Of a stretch of DNA of 64,000 nt, positions 27,345-35,115 are shown in pieces. Position 1 is the stretch's first letter. Each line of letters begins with the position of its first letter. Under the pieces are notes generated by a model. That model worked only from the letters and a program-made list of their open reading frames with translations, made no database searches and was not told the DNA's origin. The stretch is from Ectorhizobium quercum (GTDB lineage: Bacteria; Pseudomonadota; Alphaproteobacteria; Rhizobiales; Rhizobiaceae), in assembly GCF_026552795.1 (NCBI RefSeq), contig NZ_JANFPI010000005.1:186001-250000 (forward strand). The letters run 5' to 3'. A program made the translations under genes and the position numbers.

Positions 27345-27863
27345 TTAACGGGGACTGCGGGCCGCCCAGGCCGGGATCATCTCGCTCGACAAGCGGCGCG
27401 ACTTGAGGCCACGCGCCAGTTCGCACAGTTTCATATCCGCCCGCGCCACGGAAAGCGCCTGGCTGCGCGACAGGACGATGCCGGTTTCGAGCGGCGGCGA
27501 CGGCTGCATGAGACGCTTCAGCAACGGCCGGCGATAGGTGCGCGAGGGGGAGAAGCGGGCCGGATCGCGGTTGAGCGTCACATATTCGGACAGCTCGTCG
27601 ACCCAGCCGAACTGGGGGCGCGCTCCGGCTTCCATCAAAAGCAGCCATTCGCCGCGTACCGTACCGAGCACGTCGCCCAGGTTCCAGTCGCTGTGGAAGC
27701 GGCATCCCGCAGCGTCGGCGACCCGCTCGCTGCCGTCCTTCGAACCGTGGTCCAGAACGACGACATCGCTGACCAGCCCCTCCACCGCGCCGGCGACAAG
27801 CACGGCAAGGCTCTGGGCGAGTTCGGGTTCCTGATCGCGGCATTCCATCAGCACAGTCAGCAT
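27345..27863 (-). CDS. Glycosyltransferase family 2-like protein
   Basis: Protein of 172 residues with a GT-A start: VLMECRDQEPELAQSLA, then DVVVLDHGSKDGSERVADAAGC, the nucleotide-binding DHGS(x)DGS pattern. It is much shorter than standard family 2 transferases (250-330 residues), lacks a clear DxD motif and has no membrane helix, so activity is uncertain. It is known in rhizobia as a short 'glycosyl transferase'. Convergent with moaB (18-base gap) and divergent from the radical SAM gene. Confidence 0.65.
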   Translation of the reverse strand: MLTVLMECRDQEPELAQSLAVLVAGAVEGLVSDVVVLDHGSKDGSERVADAAGCRFHSDWNLGDVLGTVRGEWLLLMEAGARPQFGWVDELSEYVTLNRDPARFSPSRTYRRPLLKRLMQPSPPLETGIVLSRSQALSVARADMKLCELARGLKSRRLSSEMIPAWAARSPR

Positions 27864-27930
27864 GTGTCACATTTATCGCATCGCAACCCGAAACGCCATC
27901 TGAAACACCATTGGCCAATTCCGCATTTTT

Positions 27931-27963
27931 GTTCTTGCAATGTTCCGTTTTCAGCGGTAGGAA
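27931..27963 (+). promoter_or_regulatory. Putative LexA (SOS) box and promoter for the radical SAM gene
   Basis: GTTC (27931-27934) TTGCAAT GTTC (27942-27945) is an exact GTTC-N7-GTTC direct repeat, the alphaproteobacterial LexA site. It overlaps a -35-like TTGCAA (27935-27940), followed after 17 bases by TAGGAA (27958-27963), 43 bases before the 28006 start. Binding is inferred. Confidence 0.55.
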
Positions 27964-28005
27964 TAAAATCATCGAGGCAGAGGAAGCCTCGCCGGAGCCC
28001 ACCGC

Positions 28006-29163
28006 ATGAACCAGTCGTCCCTGACAGGGCAGGCCGCATTCGCGCCTGCCAATACGGCGGATATTGCCGACGCGCTGATCGACGCTTCCGGCCTGCGCGT
28101 CGATGGCGAGCGGCGGCGCGGCCGGGGAGCCGCACTCAATCCGTCCGGCCGTTTCGAACCCCAGGCAAAAGAGGATGTCGACGATGGCTGGCAGACGCTG
28201 GAATCGCTCGAACCGTTCCGCACCGAGGTGCAGGTGGAAAAGCCCCGCACCATCATCACCCGCAACGAATCGCCGGACATTCCCTTCGACCGCTCCATCA
28301 ATCCCTACCGCGGCTGCGAGCACGGCTGCATCTATTGCTTCGCCCGCCCCACCCATAGCTATATGGGGCTGTCGGCCGGGCTGGATTTCGAAGCGAAGCT
28401 GTTTGCCAAGCCCGACGCCGCGCGGCTTCTGGAGCGCGAATTGTCGAAACCCGGCTACAAGCCGCGCACCATCGCCATCGGCACCAATACCGATCCCTAC
28501 CAGCCGATCGAGAAGGAGTGGCGCATCATGCGCCAGATCCTCGAAGTGCTGGCGGCCGCCCGGCATCCCGTCGCCATCGTCACGAAATCCGCGATGGTGA
28601 TGCGCGACATCGACATTCTTGCCGGCATGGCCGCGCAGGGGCTTGCCAAGGTCGGCATTTCGGTGACGACGCTCGACCGCAAGCTCGCCCGGCTGATGGA
28701 GCCGCGCGCCTCGACGCCCGCCCGTCGGCTGGAGGCGATCCGGGCGCTGAGCGCCGCCGGCATTCCGGTGAGCGTCATGGCGGCACCCGTCATCCCGGCG
28801 CTCAACGACCATGAGATCGAGCGCATCCTCGAAGCCGCCAAGGCGGCGGGCGCGGGCGAGGCCGGCTATGTGCTGCTTCGCCTGCCGCTGGAGGTCAGCC
28901 CGCTGTTTCGCGACTGGCTGCTGCGAAACTATCCGGATCGCTACCGGCACGTCATGTCGCTGATCCGCTCCATGCGCGGCGGCAAGGATTACGACGCCGA
29001 ATTCGGCAAGCGCATGAAGGGGGCCGGCCCCTATGCCTGGCAGATCAGCCGCCGTTTCGAGCTGGTCACCAAGCGGCTGGAACTGCATCGGCGCGGCATA
29101 CACATGCGCGACGATCTCTTCGTTCCACCGAACGGCAGCGGCGTGCAGCTTTCGCTGCTCTGA
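28006..29163 (+). CDS. PA0069 family radical SAM protein
   Basis: Radical SAM protein of 385 residues. The cluster motif is GCEHGCIYCFAR (C-x3-C-x2-C) near residue 106, preceded by NPYRGC. GTNTDPYQPIEKEWRIMRQ and SVMAAPVIPALNDHEIE follow in the TIM-barrel order of the PA0069/Rv2578c group, often labelled 'DNA repair photolyase' because of likeness to spore photoproduct lyase (SplB). The actual reaction is unknown. The N-terminal 85 residues precede the barrel. A GTTC-N7-GTTC box 61 bases upstream would fit a DNA-damage role, but that link is inferred. Confidence 0.9.
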   Translation: MNQSSLTGQAAFAPANTADIADALIDASGLRVDGERRRGRGAALNPSGRFEPQAKEDVDDGWQTLESLEPFRTEVQVEKPRTIITRNESPDIPFDRSINPYRGCEHGCIYCFARPTHSYMGLSAGLDFEAKLFAKPDAARLLERELSKPGYKPRTIAIGTNTDPYQPIEKEWRIMRQILEVLAAARHPVAIVTKSAMVMRDIDILAGMAAQGLAKVGISVTTLDRKLARLMEPRASTPARRLEAIRALSAAGIPVSVMAAPVIPALNDHEIERILEAAKAAGAGEAGYVLLRLPLEVSPLFRDWLLRNYPDRYRHVMSLIRSMRGGKDYDAEFGKRMKGAGPYAWQISRRFELVTKRLELHRRGIHMRDDLFVPPNGSGVQLSLL

Positions 29164-29390
29164 GGCCGCTTGCGCATTTCACGCCTCCCCTCCGGGAGGC
29201 ACGCCATTCCGGTCCGCGCCGCCATCGCGGACCGGTGTCCGATCCGGCTGCCGCCTCGGCCGGACCGGTTCGGGGTCGAGCACGCCACCGCCTCGCCCCG
29301 CCGCCTCCGGCCGCGTCACGGTCCACCGCATGGGTCCCACGCGGCCGGAGGCTCTTGCAGAAGATCGGGGGAGCGTGCGACTGATACCGC

Positions 29391-30062
29391 ATGAGACGCC
29401 GCACGCCCCCCGATTCTCCGCCGCTCCTTGCCGGGCTCCCCGCCGCCGTGAAACCCGCCGGTCCCGATTTCAGTTTCGAGCTGGAAGCGAAGGCGCTCGG
29501 CTGCTGGCCCGTCGCCGGGACGGACGAGGCAGGCCGCGGCCCTCTTGCCGGGCCGGTCGTGGCCGCCGCCGTCATTCTCGATCCCGACAACATCCCGCCC
29601 GGCCTCGACGATTCCAAGCGGCTTTCGCAGGCGCAGCGCGAACGGCTGTTCAGCCTTGTCCTCGAAACCTCACTTGCGGTTTCCATCGCGTCGTCCGGGC
29701 CGGCGCGCATCGATGCAACCGATATCCGCAAGGCGAGCCTCGACGCAATGCGGCGCGCGATTCTTTCCCTGCCGGTGGCCGCGCGCTTCGTTCTTTCGGA
29801 CGGCAGGGACCTTCCGCCGGGAACCGGGCTGCCGGGCAAGGCGGTGGTGAAGGGCGATTCGCGCAGCGTTTCGATCGCCGCCGCCTCCATTCTGGCCAAG
29901 GTGACGCGCGACCGGCTGATGGCGCGGGCCGGCATCGTGTTCCCGGCCTACGGCTTCGAAAAGCATGCGGGCTATCCGACGGCCGGGCACCGGGCCGCCA
30001 TCGAGCAGACCGGCCCCTGCGCCCTGCACCGCATGAGTTTCCGGCCGCTGCGCAAGGAATAG
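29391..30062 (+). CDS. rnhB: Ribonuclease HII
   Basis: RNase HII of 223 residues, removing RNA from RNA-DNA hybrids and single ribonucleotides from [22 protein letters not shown] carries the first two acidic catalytic residues (DE) and the GRG clamp; [15 protein letters not shown] and [24 protein letters not shown] carry the rest. The N-terminal 35 residues are a basic, proline-rich lead; a later start cannot be ruled out, but none has a better ribosome binding site. Located 227 bases after the radical SAM gene, on the same strand. Confidence 0.95.
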   Translation: MRRRTPPDSPPLLAGLPAAVKPAGPDFSFELEAKALGCWPVAGTDEAGRGPLAGPVVAAAVILDPDNIPPGLDDSKRLSQAQRERLFSLVLETSLAVSIASSGPARIDATDIRKASLDAMRRAILSLPVAARFVLSDGRDLPPGTGLPGKAVVKGDSRSVSIAAASILAKVTRDRLMARAGIVFPAYGFEKHAGYPTAGHRAAIEQTGPCALHRMSFRPLRKE

Positions 30063-30067
30063 GCGCG

Positions 30068-30526
30068 TCAGCCCGATTCGCGACCCGGTGCGACCGCCTG
30101 TCGCCAGCGCAGCAGGGCCGTATCGGCACAGCGCCGCCGGTTCAACCTGGCCGCCCCGGAGGCGCGATCACCGCCGCCCGGCCTGTAACGCCCGTCCGTC
30201 ACCAGTGCGACGACAACCGGGGCGGCGCCGAACTGGTCGGCCGTAATGTCCACGACGAACGGCCCGCATTCGATCCATGAATGGCTGCGCCAGCGCGCGC
30301 CGTCGAAAAAGCCGCAACCGGCATCGGCCGCGCCGCTACGCCAGACGGCCTGAAAGCCGGCATCCGCCAGCACGCCTTGCAGGACGAGGCTCGTCCGACC
30401 GCAGGTATCGGTGGAAAGCGGCGACGGCAGGGGACTTCCGGCCCGCATGTGCCATTCCCGCCAGAGATCGGGCATGAACCGGCGCAATGCCGCGGCCAGA
30501 TCGTACAGCGCCTTTTCATCCCGCAT
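30068..30526 (-). CDS. Transglutaminase-like (papain-fold) hypothetical protein
   Basis: Protein of 152 residues without an assigned family that I can name. It holds a plausible Cys-His-Asp arrangement: C42 in STDTCGRTSLVLQGVL, H82 in RSHSWIE and D93 or D97 in FVVDITADQF, spaced as in transglutaminase-like and papain-fold proteins. No signal peptide or membrane helix. The C-terminal 40 residues are Arg/Gly/Ala-rich. I chose the ATG at 30526 because GGGGAG precedes it; the ATG at 30547 has none. It is convergent with rnhB and follows the atp terminator on the same strand, so it has its own promoter. Confidence 0.6.
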   Translation of the reverse strand: MRDEKALYDLAAALRRFMPDLWREWHMRAGSPLPSPLSTDTCGRTSLVLQGVLADAGFQAVWRSGAADAGCGFFDGARWRSHSWIECGPFVVDITADQFGAAPVVVALVTDGRYRPGGGDRASGAARLNRRRCADTALLRWRQAVAPGRESG

Positions 30527-30648
30527 GGCCCGGCTCCCCTGGATCATTTCAGCGTTTCATGGAAACGTTGAAATGATCTCACTCTTTGTTTTTGCGCAAT
30601 TCCAAACGGAAAACCGCTTCACACTTTTCCTGGAATTGCTCCAATGAA

Positions 30649-30676
30649 AAAGCCGGCTGCTTTCGCAACCGGCTTT
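30649..30676 (-). terminator. Terminator of the F0 ATP synthase operon
   Basis: Eight-bp stem AAAGCCGG (30649-30656) / CCGGCTTT (30669-30676); read on the minus strand it ends in TTTTT. It lies 22 bases after the stop of the b-subunit gene, the last of the operon. Confidence 0.85.
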
Positions 30677-30698
30677 GTATCCTCGAAAAGAAGGCGTC

Positions 30699-31184
30699 TC
30701 AGTTGAGGCGCGTCTTCACCTCGCCGACAGCATTGCGGAACAGCTCGTCGCGAACAGCGCCATCGGCCTTGCCGGCGAGAACCTTGCCGGCGGCGGCGAT
30801 CGCCAGATCGACGGCGGCGGCGCGGACGGCATTGACCGCTTCCGTTTCCGCCTGCTTGATCTTCTGCTCCGTCAGCGCATTGCGGCGGACGACGAATTCC
30901 TCGGTCTTCTGACGGGCCTCGGCGGTCAGCGCGGTGGCCTCGCGTTCGGCGGCGGCGATGATGCCGGCCGCTTCGGCTTCGGCTTCCTTGCGCTTGCGCT
31001 GGTATTCGGCGAGCAGTTGCTGCGCCTCTTCACGCAGGCGCTTGGCCTCGGCCAGTTCCTCGGAAATCTTCTGAGCGCGCTCGTCGAGCGACTTGCCGAC
31101 CTTGCCCGGAACCTTCAGGAAGGCGAGAAGGACGAAGAAGAGGATGAGGCCGACGAATGCGAAAAATGTTGCATCGAACGTCAT
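30699..31184 (-). CDS. atpF: F0F1 ATP synthase subunit b
   Basis: Subunit b of the F0 stator, 161 residues. A single N-terminal membrane helix (FFAFVGLILFFVLLAFL) leads into a long charged coiled coil (SLDERAQKISEELAEAKRLREEAQQ...), the arm that reaches F1. It forms a heterodimer with b' (31189-31767), as in photosynthetic and other alphaproteobacteria. It is the last gene of the atpI-B-E-b'-b operon, starting four bases after the b' stop, with a terminator just beyond. Confidence 0.95.
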   Translation of the reverse strand: MTFDATFFAFVGLILFFVLLAFLKVPGKVGKSLDERAQKISEELAEAKRLREEAQQLLAEYQRKRKEAEAEAAGIIAAAEREATALTAEARQKTEEFVVRRNALTEQKIKQAETEAVNAVRAAAVDLAIAAAGKVLAGKADGAVRDELFRNAVGEVKTRLN

Positions 31185-31188
31185 GGGA

Positions 31189-31767
31189 TCAGGCCTCCTT
31201 GGCGGCAGAGACGGCTGCCTTCAGCTCGCCTTCGGAAACCGGGGTTCCGATCAGCCGTTCGACGATCGCGGAGGCCGTCTCCTCGGCAATGGTGCCAACC
31301 TCGGCCAGCGCCTTGGTCTTGATTTCGACGATGCCGGCCTCGGCGGCGGCGACCTTGGCCGTCAGGTCGGCTTCCACCGCTGCGCGCTCGGCATCGGCCT
31401 TGGCCTTGGCGTCGTCGCGGGCGGCGGCGGCAATCTCGCCTGCCTTGGCCCTGGCTTCCGCCAGTTCCTTTTCATAGGTCTCGACGGCGGCGTCGGCTTC
31501 TGCCTTCAGGCGGCCGGCCTCGTCGATATCCTGGGCGATACGGTCATGCCGCTGCTCCAGAATGCTGCCGATGCGCGGCGCGATGACCTTCTGCATGAGC
31601 ACGTAGAACAGGCCGAACGTGATGACCAGCCACAGGATCTGGGACGGATAGGTCTGGCTGTCGAAGGGCGGGAAAACGCCGGACGCGCCTTCGTGGGCGG
31701 TACCGGTTTCCGTATGCGTCGCTCCCTCGTCCGGCGCAGTTTGTGCATATGCCGGGCTGATGAACAT
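31189..31767 (-). CDS. atpG: F0F1 ATP synthase subunit b'
   Basis: Subunit b' of F0, 192 residues. [15 protein letters not shown] and an acidic, Thr/Gly-rich lead precede one membrane helix ([18 protein letters not shown], about 53-70) and a long Ala/Glu/Lys coiled coil. It pairs with subunit b in the stator. The ATG at 31767 has an excellent GGAGGTG six bases before; the in-frame TTG at 31797 is weaker. The symbol atpG is used for b' in rhizobial annotation but means the gamma subunit elsewhere. Confidence 0.94.
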   Translation of the reverse strand: MFISPAYAQTAPDEGATHTETGTAHEGASGVFPPFDSQTYPSQILWLVITFGLFYVLMQKVIAPRIGSILEQRHDRIAQDIDEAGRLKAEADAAVETYEKELAEARAKAGEIAAAARDDAKAKADAERAAVEADLTAKVAAAEAGIVEIKTKALAEVGTIAEETASAIVERLIGTPVSEGELKAAVSAAKEA

Positions 31768-31850
31768 GCTCACCTCCAGGTGTATTCTCGGATGCAAAGG
31801 ATCACGGCAAGCGCTTCAGGCCGGCCGTGATCCGAACTCCCGCCGAAAAA

Positions 31851-32078
31851 TCAGACGGCGAACAGGAGGAGAAGGGCAACGAGCAGCGAGAAGATGCCCA
31901 GAGCTTCCGTAACGGCGAAGCCGAACACCAGACGGCCGAACTGGCTGTCGGCGGCGGACGGGTTACGCAGGGCACCGGTCAGGTAGCTGCCGAAGATGTT
32001 GCCCAGAGCGAGGGACGTACCAGCCATGCCAAGGCAAGCCAGACCTGCGCCGATGAACTTTGCTGCTTCCGCTTCCAT
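31851..32078 (-). CDS. atpE: F0F1 ATP synthase subunit c
   Basis: Proteolipid ring subunit of 75 residues with two membrane helices. The proton-carrying carboxylate is the Glu of AVTEALGIFSLLVALLL in the second helix, and the polar loop ALRNPSAADS is intact. GAGLACLGMAGTSLALGNIFG is the glycine-rich first helix. TTCC/AAGGAG-type ribosome binding site (AAAGGAGTTC) precedes the ATG, consistent with the high expression that this subunit needs. Confidence 0.97.
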   Translation of the reverse strand: MEAEAAKFIGAGLACLGMAGTSLALGNIFGSYLTGALRNPSAADSQFGRLVFGFAVTEALGIFSLLVALLLLFAV

Positions 32079-32159
32079 GTAAGAACTCCTTTAGAATGGT
32101 TGTTGCGGCTGGATTGTGCGGCGCACGAACCGGGATGCCGGCGGCGCCTAACGTGGACC

Positions 32160-32912
32160 TTAGTGGCTTCCCCCATGCACGGCGTCGTTGAGGTACATGC
32201 ACGTCAGCACCGCAAAGACATAGGCCTGCAGGAAAGCAACCAGGAACTCGAGAGCGGTCATGGCGACCGTCATCAGAAGAGGCAGGATCGCACCGCCGAC
32301 GCCGAGTGCGCCCAGCGCACCAAGCGAGCCGACGAAGCCCGCGAACACCTTGAGCGTGATGTGGCCGGCGAGCATGTTGGCGAAAAGACGGACGGAAAGG
32401 CTGATCGGACGCGAGAGGAAGGACACGACCTCGATCGCGGATACGAGCGGAAGAAGAACGGCGGGCACGCCCGGCGGCATGAAGACATGCAGGAAGCCGG
32501 TCCCGTGCTTGTAGAAACCGTAGACGATGACGGTGCCGATGACGAGCAGGGCGAGCGCGAAGGTGACGATGATCTGGCTGGTGACGGTGAAGAAGTACGG
32601 CACCATGCCGAGAAGATTGGCCGTCAGCACGAACATGAAGAGGGAGAACACGAAGGGAAAGAACTTCATCCCCTGCGTTCCGGCGCCCTCGCGCAGCATC
32701 GAGGCGATGAATTCATAGGACATTTCCGCCACCGACTGGGCGCGGCCGGGAATCAGCCCGCGGCGGGCAGTCGACAGATAGAGGAAAGCGGATGCCGAGG
32801 CGACAGTGGCCACCATGAACAGCGAAGCATTGGTGAAGGAGAAATCGATACCGCCGATTTCGATCGGAACAATGGGGGAAACCACGAACTGATGGGTCGG
32901 ATCGTCTGCCAC
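32160..32912 (-). CDS. atpB: F0F1 ATP synthase subunit a
   Basis: Membrane subunit a of F0, 250 residues, forming the two proton half-channels against the c ring. The essential Arg lies in [18 protein letters not shown], and the late [19 protein letters not shown] helix is characteristic. At least five hydrophobic helices. Start [21 protein letters not shown] at 32912. Second gene of the F0 operon, 60 bases after atpI. The F1 genes are not in the window, matching the split F0/F1 layout of alphaproteobacteria. Confidence 0.97.
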   Translation of the reverse strand: MADDPTHQFVVSPIVPIEIGGIDFSFTNASLFMVATVASASAFLYLSTARRGLIPGRAQSVAEMSYEFIASMLREGAGTQGMKFFPFVFSLFMFVLTANLLGMVPYFFTVTSQIIVTFALALLVIGTVIVYGFYKHGTGFLHVFMPPGVPAVLLPLVSAIEVVSFLSRPISLSVRLFANMLAGHITLKVFAGFVGSLGALGALGVGGAILPLLMTVAMTALEFLVAFLQAYVFAVLTCMYLNDAVHGGSH

Positions 32913-32972
32913 CTTGAAAGGCCTCTCTCGCTATGCTCGCCCGAGGGCGGAACCATTTCCCGGAAACCGCGC

Positions 32973-33338
32973 CTATGCGCCGTCCCGGTTACTGTCGTCA
33001 GTCTTGTCCCTCGGGGTGTCCGCCAGCCTCGTCGGCACGGCGCCCGTCGCCCTCAGAACATTCAAAACACCGGCACAGAAACCGAGAAGCAGGAAAAAGA
33101 TCATGCCCCACGGCGTCCAGCCGAAATACCAGTCGACGAACCAGCCCAGCGCAGCACCGACGACGATGGCGGAAATGAACTCGCTCGAGAGCTTCATCGC
33201 CACGGCAAAACCCTTACGGCTTTCCTCGGAGCTGGCCTCGGCCTTCGCTTCCATCGTCTCGTCGGTCCTGATGCGCTTCAGGCTTGCACCCAGGCGCTTG
33301 CGACGTTCGTCAAGACTGTCTTCCCGGTCTTCCGGCAT
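32973..33338 (-). CDS. atpI: ATP synthase accessory protein AtpI
   Basis: AtpI-type protein of 121 residues, first gene of the F0 operon; members help c-ring assembly or Mg uptake in other bacteria. A charged cytoplasmic lead (about 1-45) precedes two membrane helices, FISAIVVGAALGWFVDWYFG and WGMIFFLLLGFCAGVLNVLR, the usual GxxxGxxxD pattern. The C-terminus is hydrophilic. Preceded by a strong promoter at 33420-33448. Confidence 0.92.
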   Translation of the reverse strand: MPEDREDSLDERRKRLGASLKRIRTDETMEAKAEASSEESRKGFAVAMKLSSEFISAIVVGAALGWFVDWYFGWTPWGMIFFLLLGFCAGVLNVLRATGAVPTRLADTPRDKTDDSNRDGA

Positions 33339-33419
33339 TTCCGCTCCGCCTGTTCAGCCTGCCAAGCACGCGCAAACGGCAAGGATTGATACCTTCTTAC
33401 CCGTTTTGAAGTCGGGCGC

Positions 33420-33448
33420 ACCATAGTTTTGAGCGCCCGCATAGTCAA
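33420..33448 (-). promoter_or_regulatory. Promoter of the F0 ATP synthase operon
   Basis: On the minus strand: -35 TTGACT (33448-33443, within the rhizobial CTTGAC consensus), exactly 17 bases, then -10 TATGGT (33425-33420). This predicts a start of transcription near 33412 and a leader of about 75 bases before atpI. Confidence 0.7.
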
Positions 33449-33580
33449 GGCATTGACCGCCCTTGATTCAACACAAATTAAACAGGGAAAAACATAGACT
33501 TAAGTCTCAAACGCCGCAAAACGGCCATTCTTTCCGCAAGAATCGGCGCGCAACGGCCGATCCGGCCGCCCGCGAACGGA

Positions 33581-34780
33581 TCATATCCACCCACCACCAT
33601 AGGTTCTGTAGAAGACATGAAGGCCGATCCGGCCCATTTTCTTCATGGTGCGCGCCCAGCGCGGCCGGACATAGGTGGCGTGGTAATGGGTGGACGAACC
33701 CACTTCCGCCAGCCAGATCTTTCCGGCGGTGACGGCCATCGCCACGTCGCGGGCGATCTTCCAGCGGTCCGGCTCGGTCACGACGTCCTTGATCTTGTCG
33801 CAGGCGAAGGAGAACTGGCAGGCGTTGGTCCAGTCCACATTCTGGTAGACGACGCCGCAGATGGTCTTCGGATAGGCCGGATTGCGCACGCGGTTGAGAA
33901 TGACCTGGGCGACCGCCGCCTGCCCTTTCACGGTTTCGCCACGCGCCTCGAAATAAATGCCCTCGGCCAGACACTTCTGCTCGGCGGCACTGAAGACGGA
34001 GGGCGAAAGCACGCTGGCCGCCCAGGCGTGATCCCCCGGGCCGATCTTCGGCACGAAGCGGCCTGCGCTCTCGTCGCGCAGGATGGCGTCGAACGGCGAT
34101 TCCCTTGCAAAGTCGGGAGCGGGCGGCGCATAGGCCGTGGCCAGGCTGTCGGGCACGTTATTGGTGACGAGGCTGGCGATGGCGGACGGCAACGCCGTGG
34201 CCGGAACGTCGGGGCGGGCGCGATAGAAGGTCGCCACCTCCACCTTGCGGGCCGCGTCCGGCTTGACGAGGGCGACGCGCTCCAGCTTTTCGGCCGGGGC
34301 GCCGAGAATCAGCCCGGCGCGCTGATCGCTGATCGCGCCCGCCGTGAAACTGCGCGGCGGCCGGACCTGCTCGACGGCCATCACCCGCCCCTTCTTGGCG
34401 GAGCGGTTGACGCGCTCCTCGTCGGGCGTCACCCCGTCTTCGCCCTTGCGGCCGCTCGACATGGCGATGCGCTCGCCGTTCGGCAGGGCGATGCCGGAAT
34501 TGCCCGCCAGCGCTGGGGCGCTGGACAGGTCGGCGAACGTCAGCTCGGACCGGTGGAGCGAGCCGGCCGGCGAATCCGTCAGCACCATGCGCCAGGCGGA
34601 GCCACCGCCATCGGCGCCCGTCAGCAGCGCCGCCAGATCGGCCCTGGCGGCCACGGAGGGAAAAACCAGCCAGGCGGCAACGCCGAAAACGGCGGGCGAC
34701 AGCCATTTCTCGAGAGACGCGGAACGGCCGCGATCCTTGTTACGCTTGACGGACAACGCAAGTACCCCACAGGAACCCAC
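33581..34780 (-). CDS. SleB-type cell wall hydrolase (Hydrolase_2)
   Basis: Protein of 399 residues with a membrane or signal segment at about 25-45 (AVFGVAAWLVFPSVAARA), a low-complexity region (50-270) and a C-terminal Hydrolase_2/SleB domain: CLAEGIYFEARGETVKGQAAVAQVILNRVRN carries the catalytic Glu, followed by TICGVVYQN and CQFSFACD. Such enzymes cleave peptidoglycan glycan strands. I chose a GTG start at 34780 with AGGAG seven bases before it; the TTG/ATG-type start at 34843 adds 21 residues and lies over a palindrome. Alone on its strand, upstream of the atp promoter region. Confidence 0.87.
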   Translation of the reverse strand: MGSCGVLALSVKRNKDRGRSASLEKWLSPAVFGVAAWLVFPSVAARADLAALLTGADGGGSAWRMVLTDSPAGSLHRSELTFADLSSAPALAGNSGIALPNGERIAMSSGRKGEDGVTPDEERVNRSAKKGRVMAVEQVRPPRSFTAGAISDQRAGLILGAPAEKLERVALVKPDAARKVEVATFYRARPDVPATALPSAIASLVTNNVPDSLATAYAPPAPDFARESPFDAILRDESAGRFVPKIGPGDHAWAASVLSPSVFSAAEQKCLAEGIYFEARGETVKGQAAVAQVILNRVRNPAYPKTICGVVYQNVDWTNACQFSFACDKIKDVVTEPDRWKIARDVAMAVTAGKIWLAEVGSSTHYHATYVRPRWARTMKKMGRIGLHVFYRTYGGGWI

Positions 34781-35115
34781 CGGAAACTCCTGCAAGAAAT
34801 ATGCTGTTAACCTTGATACGAGGTTAACGTCCGCACCCGGCACTTGACCGCAAGGCGCTGCAAGCCAAGATTTCCGCCCGTTTGGCGCACAGGGTCAATT
34901 TTTGAGGCAAATATCGTGCCAAATCAACGCATATGACCCGAAAAATCTCATTCGCGCCTCAAATTGCCCACAATTGAACGGCTCTTGCGCGGCCCAACAC
35001 GAAGACATTCCTCCGCATTCCGAATCTCTTCCCCAGCCACCTGCGGGTGGCCGGTTTCGTTATTCTTAAGGGATTGGGCGCATGCTTGCGGGGCCCAGAC
35101 AGCACGAGGTTCCGA
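34781..35115. other. Divergent intergenic region hydrolase / GGDEF-EAL
   Basis: 335 bases, AT-richer than the surroundings, between two divergent starts. A perfect inverted pair GTTAACC (34806-34812) / GGTTAAC (34822-34828) lies 26 bases before the hydrolase start. The rest holds TTGA-type fragments but no promoter that I can call with confidence. No ORF with coding character. Confidence 0.5.
34806..34828. promoter_or_regulatory. Inverted TTAACC pair (CtrA-like half sites)
   Basis: GTTAACC-N9-GGTTAAC, perfect 7-bp arms. TTAACC is the core of the CtrA half-site TTAACCAT in rhizobia; canonical full sites are direct TTAA-N7-TTAA, so this inverted form is only suggestive. Confidence 0.35.

Noticed and set aside
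29183..29200. GCCTCCC/GGGAGGC hairpin after the radical SAM gene
   Set aside because: A seven-pair stem with a four-base loop but no T tract; too weak to call as a terminator.
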